A stretch of DNA of 64,000 nucleotides from Camillea tinctor (lineage: Eukaryota; Ascomycota; Sordariomycetes; Xylariales; Xylariaceae). Each line of letters opens with the position of its first letter. Position 1 is the first letter of the stretch. The translations under genes and the position numbers were made by a program. This document shows, in pieces, positions 57,726 to 64,000 of this stretch. Where the stretch lies: the NCBI GenBank assembly GCA_022578605.1, contig MU394053.1, forward strand, positions 764,229 through 828,228, read 5' to 3'. Below the pieces are notes generated by a model, which ran no database searches, was not told where the DNA came from, and saw only the letters and a list, made by a program, of their open reading frames with translations.

Positions 57726-59616
57726 GTTGCCGGGCACAAGTCGATCAGGTTTCAATCTGAAAAGAGATAATGAAAAAAAAGGAATGCTACTCGTGTTAGT
57801 GATCTGATATTTATTGTGCCTAGTGATGTAAGTGGGTAGAGAGATAAGAAGGACGGTAAGTTAGTTCAGCTATGGACTCGATATGATGTAATTGGGAGGA
57901 TCACGGGTTTCTTGGGAGTCATTCTACAATTGTTCTCAAACGAGGGTAATATCTTACCTAGGTAATAGCTATCAAAGTTGCTGTGCCGCAAGAGATCCCG
58001 TAGACTTCCGTTAGATGGCAGATCACCAACCCGGGCGCTATAGGGATGAGATGGCTCTAGGTTAGATGGGAGAAATAAGGAGGTTACTCAGGTATCTCAG
58101 GATGAGAGAATTAGTTCTCGATCAGAGAATAATCCTGTGGCAGGAGATAGGAGGAGGGTTACAGGATTGGATTGGATTGGATTGGAGAGATGAGGAGATC
58201 TGGTATGGTCTAGTCTGGTCTGATCTGGGAGTTCCGGAGTTAAGGTTGTATCCGTTTTTGCCATTGGAGGAAGCGGATAGGTAGATTAGCATGTATTACC
58301 AGTCGTATCGATAGGTAGGGGAATAGACTTGTGATATAAAATATAAATATTTCATCGAATTTGGCGTATATAAAAAATCCTATAGGATCCCTTAGATAAA
58401 AAGTGCCTAATGCTCGAGTTAGTCCAAGATAATAGAATTGCTTTCTTTATGAGGATACGACACATTAGGTATCATAGCGTCGTTAACATCTGATACATCT
58501 TTCTGAAGAAAAAAAGAGTGCTGTCGTGAGTAATTCTTACACCACCGTCACAGCAACCCAACAGCTTGATTCTCTCGATTGGTGGTCATGTAGGCTTGGT
58601 AGGCCTGGAGTTCTTAGTGATGGTTATGTTGTTTAGGTAACGGTATTACAGTCCATCCAAGGCCGGGGTAACTTTAACTTATATAGATTCCCCTTCAAGC
58701 TATCAACTACTCAACTCGAGGCTACTTCCTGGTCTGAGAACCATTTGATTGGCTCGGTGCTCTATTAAGGTTTAAAGCTAGGTTAGTAGAACTTACTAGA
58801 GCCTGTTGTTGCTTCCATCTTTCCTTTCTTATCCTTCTTTGCCTTTTTGACGGGAAAGATTAAGGCATGTACATCAATATATACCCCTCCGTTAGGTTCA
58901 CTATGCAGGTAGCTTATACTTATACCTGACCTAAGTAAAGTGACTTCTGTTAGTCTCTTGAGGCCACTACGGATTTCTCGACTTGAACTGTAATCTCATT
59001 TCAGTATATTTAACCTACTTCTGGTAAGTACTTACCCTCTACAGCGTCTTCATTGTATATATATAGTATGAGAGAAGAGGGCGGGTTGTTCCGCTAGTGG
59101 GGAAATCAAACATAGGTTAGATTATGTACGTGCTACCACCTCCTAGGATGGTGGGCTGAATCGCTTTCAATCGGCCATCATCATTAGCTAGATAGAGTTC
59201 ATCACCTAAGACGGGAGCCCCACAACGCAAGAGGATCGCAGATCTCGATAGGTCGAGCGAGTTCAGTTCCCTTTCAACTTTGTCGTATTCAGGTCCGCCT
59301 TTGCTTTTGCGCAATCGACTACCTCTTTTTTTTTCCCTCTCCCACTCTTCACCTTCTGTTATTAAGAGCACAGGTTTCGAAAAAACAGCAAACTACATCA
59401 GACATATTACCAGACATCACCAACCTCTCTTAGACGACAATAAAATCATATTCATTTGGAGGAGGCCATATTTCCGAATTCCGATACCACTAGCTCGACT
59501 CAGCAGCCTGCAATTGATCCCCGCGCTGGAAAGAGAGGGATCCTGAAACTATAGCAGCCAAAACAACCTTGGTGCACTTTTTTTGCTTCTGAAGCGATCG
59601 ATCGATCCGGCAGACA
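57726..59616. other. divergent promoter region between PIC2 and CBS gene
   Basis: Contains an (ATTGG)4 repeat at 58166-58185, AT-rich DNA and CT-rich leader sequence before 59617. No gene was recognised. A short minus-strand frame at 59117-59371 has no family likeness. Confidence 0.5.
58166..58185. repeat. (ATTGG)4 short tandem repeat
   Basis: Four perfect pentanucleotide units in the divergent intergenic region. Confidence 0.75.
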
Positions 59617-60366
59617 ATGGCACAGACTGTCCAGGGGACAGCCCACGTTGGGCCCTCGTCCTTGACGGACCAACCGTTCGTCTCTAAGTGGTCTTCGCGT
59701 TATCGAGGGGTAAGCTTTAGACACCCCCCAAACTATAGCCCTTGTTCCCCCAATGTATACATACTGCATACCATACCTTACCTGGCCATCCATGCATCGA
59801 TGTTACACTGATCCTCGAAAGGAGGCAGAATCTAGATGGGCAGATGGGTTACCTACCTGCCTACTTACCATCCTTACCCGGCAAAGACCGCTGGCATGTA
59901 TCTATTGAAGCTACGCACTTACTGATTGACTTCTGCTACCTAGGCCACGGTGCAGGATCTCGAACCCCCATCTGCGCTCTCTCTCAACCCCTCGGACCCT
60001 ATCTCCCTAGCCCTCATCTCGGCTTTCGAGCGTGACTACACTCACCTCACTATCGTCGATTCGGCAACCCGTGCCCTCCTCGGCTACATTGCGATACCCG
60101 CTCTACAGGCCCAGATCGACTCCGGTACCGTGCAGCCTGAAGATCCGCTGTCTAAGGCCATGGTGCGGTTTCAACGCCGTGGCAAAAAGTACAAGATAAT
60201 CAGCTTGGACACCCCGTTGGAAGAGCTAGAGGAGTTCTTTGAGGGAGGCAGCAGTGATGGACAAAAACAGGAATTTGCCGTCGTCACTGATGAGGCCCGG
60301 AGATTTGTCCTTGGCGTTGCCACGCGCGGGGATCTGGAGGAATTTGTGAAGAGAAGACCGGCATAA
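59617..60366 (+). CDS. CBS-domain protein
   Basis: A 171-aa protein from two exons, 59617-59709 and 59944-60366 (172 codons with stop; intron 234 nt with GTAAGC donor and CCTAG acceptor). It contains a pair of CBS-like modules: DPISLALISAFERDYTHLTIVD then LLGYIAIPAL, and DTPLEELEEFFEG then FAVVTDEARRFVLGVATRGDLEEF. The last is the classic CBS ending (VTDxxxxxLGVATRxDLxxF). CBS pairs often bind adenine nucleotides, but no ligand can be named here. It has no catalytic domain, transmembrane segment or targeting signal. A stand-alone CBS pair of this length is common in ascomycetes. The intron contains TACCTACC motifs like those in the intergenic DNA. Confidence 0.88.
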
Positions 60367-63300
60367 CCGCAGTATTAATACGACCGATGCATCTATGAAA
60401 GGGTGGGTGGTTGGGTTGTCTAGGTTGTCTGGGATGGTCGCGGCCCAACAGGGCTCTCGAGAGACGGCAGACGGCAGAGTTATCATTAGCAGGCGCAAAG
60501 GAATGGCTTAGACTGGGGGTACTGGGAAGCAGAACGGTAGGACTGGGTGTAGTTATGTTAGGCCAACCGGAGTATGGGCGTATGCGAGTCCGAAAGCCTC
60601 GGAAAATTCAACACCGAATCTAGGTAGTTGGTCGGGTCTTGGTAAAGATGATTTCATTCAACAGAAATCCAGGAACTGAGGAGGATGGCCACTAACTTCG
60701 AGGAACGAGGTGACGTATTTCTCAAGTAATGAACATAGAAACACAGAATGAAATAAATATTGGGGACTCTTCACCCCAAATAATACACTGCCATGTCTTC
60801 GTCCGTTGTCAAGTGCCGACATTCACCAAGGTCAACCGGCAGGGAGTAGGGAGTAGATAGTGTACGTAAGCCTTGTGGATGATAGACATCTCAGGATAGA
60901 AAGCGGCCCACAGTGATTATACCACGCAGGTTCGGTGAGCGAGCCTGATGATGATGAGTGCAGTACCTGCCCAGTAACTAGAATGTTGGGGTAGACTAGC
61001 TCCCGTGAGCAGGTAAAATGCATAAATGCTTGATACGCTTCAAGCTTTGGGTGGCTTATGGTAATGTGCGAGGTATCCCGATGCCAAGTTACGCAGGACA
61101 GCCAGAAAGCCGCCCCCTCTCCCCCAAATCGGGTCGGCTTCAACAACACGGCGGATGCCGGAAGGGCGGGGCAGAGATGGGCAAGTCCAAGCCGGTCAAC
61201 CTAGTGTAGCGAGGTGATATTGTTGGATCAGTTGCATATAAACTGTTTACGTTAGTCAAAGGCCGCAGGTTGGTTATAGCCCGATAAGGCATAGACAGGG
61301 TCATATCATGCGCAACATTTGAAATCCTCCTTTTTCCTTTTCCTTTTCCCTTTCCTCTTTTTTTTTTCTCTCTTGCGCGGATATCCGCAGAATTCAGCCG
61401 CCAAGTCCCGTCATGCATCGTTACCTTCTAGAAGGCGGAGCTGACGATAGGGACCAGTCAGCGCTATTAGTTGACCATACCGACTGCAACGTACTTTGTT
61501 GTGTGGTGTTGTGTAAGGGCCAGACGCTCGTGATTCGTTAGTCCACCACACTTGACATGGCTACCTCGTGGGTTTTGATAGGTGATCGCTCGTTGGACGA
61601 ATTGGTGGTTTCCCCCAATTTCGTCATCACACATCACCCGTGGGCGACTTTGTTAGGCCTGTGTGCCGTGTGAATGCAGAGCGGCCTTTTCTCGGTTCTG
61701 CTCGATTGCAGATCATCCAAGGAGCCTGTGGAATAGCCAAGTAGGATCGAGGTCTCACCACCAATGCGTTCCCCAAATATTCTCTACTCTTTTGTCTTTC
61801 TCCTGACACGGACGAAGTTTGACCCTCAACTCGGTTGATTCGGAACGAACTGGAGTCGGAATCTCTGATTTCTAATCGACCCCGGTGTGGAGAAGAAGGG
61901 GGGATCGGGCAGTGGACTCTCATACCTATCTGGAGTCAAATTGATACGAGCTAGAATGAACAATTCTTCGGTAAAGTTGGTAGGTAGGTGGTAGTAAGTA
62001 GTCTCAGTCTCGTCACAGTAAACACCACTATTATAACCATGCTACTATTTCTCATCCTCACCTTCCATGTGGTGTAAGCCAGTCAGAACCTAGTGAGGTG
62101 AGATAAAAAAAAACCAGCCGGAAACCCATGGCAGCGGTGCCAATCAAGTAATAGCAACTTGAGCGATTAAGCACAACGTGGTGGTTAGCCCCCCTGGGTT
62201 GGTTCATAACCGAGCCAGCCTCGCGAACGACTTCCAACATCGTTGTCAGGACTTGTCAGGGTTCTCTCTCCTGCTCTGGGAAGCCAACTCCACAAAAAGT
62301 CGATAATTCGCGTCAGGCTAGTTCCACTCCAAGTTTTTGTTTGGGGCAGATAGGCAGGGATTAGGGTCTGGTTGTCTGGATAGAACCCCGGATATGACTT
62401 ACTGATGTGCCTCCCTGATCCGTGATCCATCCATTGAATTGGTTGAATGACGACACGGTAGCCTTACCTGCTCTATCACGAGACTGACTACCCAGCTCTT
62501 CGCTGACATTCACTTCAGCTGATGACACTCGTGATCTGAAAATAGTAATAAATCAGCAGAAAAGAGAAAAGCTGTGAGGATAAAGGGGCCATGATGACGT
62601 GACATTGGTGGTTGAACGGGAGAGAGAGAGGTATCCGCGGTATTGGGACCAGTACCTCTGTAGCATCAATGACCTGCTGGATGAAGTCTAGAACGCCTAG
62701 AAAGACCTGCGGCGGCATGGCAAGTGGAGTTTGGTTGGGACAGTCCACCACTGAAATGAGAGCCCTGGTAATTAGCAATATGCAACTCGATTCCCCCACG
62801 CTGGGGAGGGACATGGAAGGACAAGCATAGCTAGGTAAGTATCGAGTTTTCGAGCGTTGAGTGTCGAACGAGGGAGAAGAGGAAAGACAGATCATTTAAT
62901 CTGCGACGCGGCGCACATTTCGAGGCACATTTGCCTAACCTGTGTAAATCCATGACTGTGAATCCATGACTGCTTAGGCGGGGGGTGAGCGAGTGAGATT
63001 TGTTGTTCTCCTCATCCTTCTGTAGCTAGCTATATGCGTCTATGTAACGAACCTTTTCTAACGTGACCAAGACGGACTGGATTGCCATTTCTAGTCATGA
63101 CCGATGTCATCCATACCTATGGGTGAGTGAGGTTCGCGGGGGGGGGGGGGGGGGGGGGGGGGCGGGGGGGGGGGGGGGGGGGGGGGGGGCGGCGGGGGGG
63201 GGGGGGTGGGGGGGGGTTGGGGGGGGTGGGGGGGGGTGGGGTNNNNNNNNNNTATATTTAACGAACCTTTTATAACGTGACCAAGCCGGACTGGTTTGCC

Positions 63301-64000
63301 ATTTCTTGTAATTACCGTTGTCATCCATACCTTTGGGTGTGTGTGGTTCGCGACCCCCCCCCCCCCCCCCCCAGAAGTGAACCGGACATCGACCCGCAAG
63401 CGAATTCGAATATAGTATGTGTTTATAGTATGTAAACACATACTAGTAAGTTAGGTTATAAGGTACCTAGGTAGGTTATATATAAAAAACAGGAATACTA
63501 AAAGAGAGAGACTCGAGAGAAATAGAGAATCGGCCAAAGACTAGTCCGAGTAGACTAACCTAGAAAGATCGGGGATTTCATGGGGGTTTGATTTCGAACC
63601 TAGAACTTTAGAACAGAAACCTACATACTACTATGGTTCTACACAGTAGTACGAAGTAGTACGAAGTAGTACTAGTAGTATTAGTAGTACAGTAACTACA
63701 TCTGATCTGACGGGGAGCGAATTAAATTCAGAGATGCAGGTTTGCTCACCAGGTTTTTTGATGCGGGTTGAAATTCAATTGCTGCTTAGAAGCAAACTTA
63801 ATCGGTGGTTCCAAGGTTCCTTCTTTCCTTTCTTCTTTTCTCTTCTTTTCTTTCCCCCATGACGCTTGTCAGATCTACCCGCTCGTCCGTTGTTACATGA
63901 TGGTTCTTGCCTCCACTCGCGTACTGGAAATATAGCTAGGTAAATATCCGTACCAAAAGACTTTGAAGTATGACAACTCAATAACATAGATGCACCTACC
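60367..64000. other. right flank, no recognised gene, with assembly gap
   Basis: Frames at 61627-61923, 62185-62430 and 62515-62895 on the minus strand are moderately long but show no family resemblance and no convincing splice pattern. From 63040 the sequence is disturbed by poly-G/poly-C runs, a 10-N gap and a degraded duplicate. The end (63640-63690) has repeated GTAGTAC units. Confidence 0.45.
63044..63372. other. assembly gap with poly-G/poly-C runs and a duplicated contig end
   Basis: A G-rich run (63138-63242) is followed by ten Ns (63243-63252). The ~95 nt after the gap (63253-63350) repeat, with a dozen or so substitutions, the ~95 nt before the G run (63044-63137). A C run (63354-63372) follows. 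This looks like two contig ends of the same locus placed side by side. Confidence 0.8.

Overview
The window is nuclear DNA of a filamentous ascomycete, most likely a sordariomycete (inference). The reasons are 15 intron-split genes with mostly short introns of 48-125 nt and fungal branch sites (CTAAC), fungus-specific families (DUF3602, ATG22, PIC2-type carrier), a Neurospora-like TPP riboswitch intron in NMT1, and intergenic DNA full of microsatellites and TACCTAGGTA-like motifs. Exon borders were worked out by hand. For every complete gene the exon lengths sum to a whole number of codons.

Layout. 1.8-4.5 kb: CorA-type Mg2+ transporter (+). 6.1-6.7 kb: U2AF small subunit (+). 9.0-10.9 kb: oxysterol-binding-related protein (-). 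12.6-14.2 kb: NMT1/THI5 thiamine gene (-) with a TPP riboswitch in a 5' leader intron. 15.4-16.9 kb: degenerate SprT-like protein with a very acidic tail (-). 17.8-20.3 kb: secreted GH127/DUF1680 protein (-). 24.0-24.5 kb: DUF3602 protein (+). 25.5-26.7 kb: secreted GH10 xylanase (-). 28.4-28.5 kb: an orphan coding-looking 3' exon (+). 29.6-31.8 kb: ATG22 with a 6-nt microexon (+). 33.6-35.0 kb: BAH-PHD chromatin reader (+). 36.6-38.1 kb: actin-capping protein beta (+). 38.1-50.0 kb: almost 12 kb with no supportable gene. 50.0-51.3 kb: extended SDR (+). 54.4-55.2 kb: lipocalin-like protein (+). 56.3-57.7 kb: mitochondrial phosphate carrier (-). 59.6-60.4 kb: CBS-domain protein (+). The last 3.6 kb holds no recognised gene and contains an assembly gap.

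The genes are mostly unrelated housekeeping functions (Mg2+ uptake, splicing, lipid transfer, thiamine, autophagy, actin, phosphate import). They do not form an operon or an obvious biosynthetic cluster. The nearest thing to a functional pair is GH127 plus GH10 xylanase, about 5 kb apart, both secreted and both plausible in plant cell-wall (arabinoxylan/arabinan) breakdown. The best regulatory unit is NMT1. Its aptamer, two alternative 5' splice sites and an aptamer-embedded uORF that overlaps the NMT1 start can all be read directly. Two noncanonical GC-AG introns lie in the adjacent ORP and NMT1 genes. I found no CRISPR array, rRNA or convincing tRNA, and no transposon coding region.
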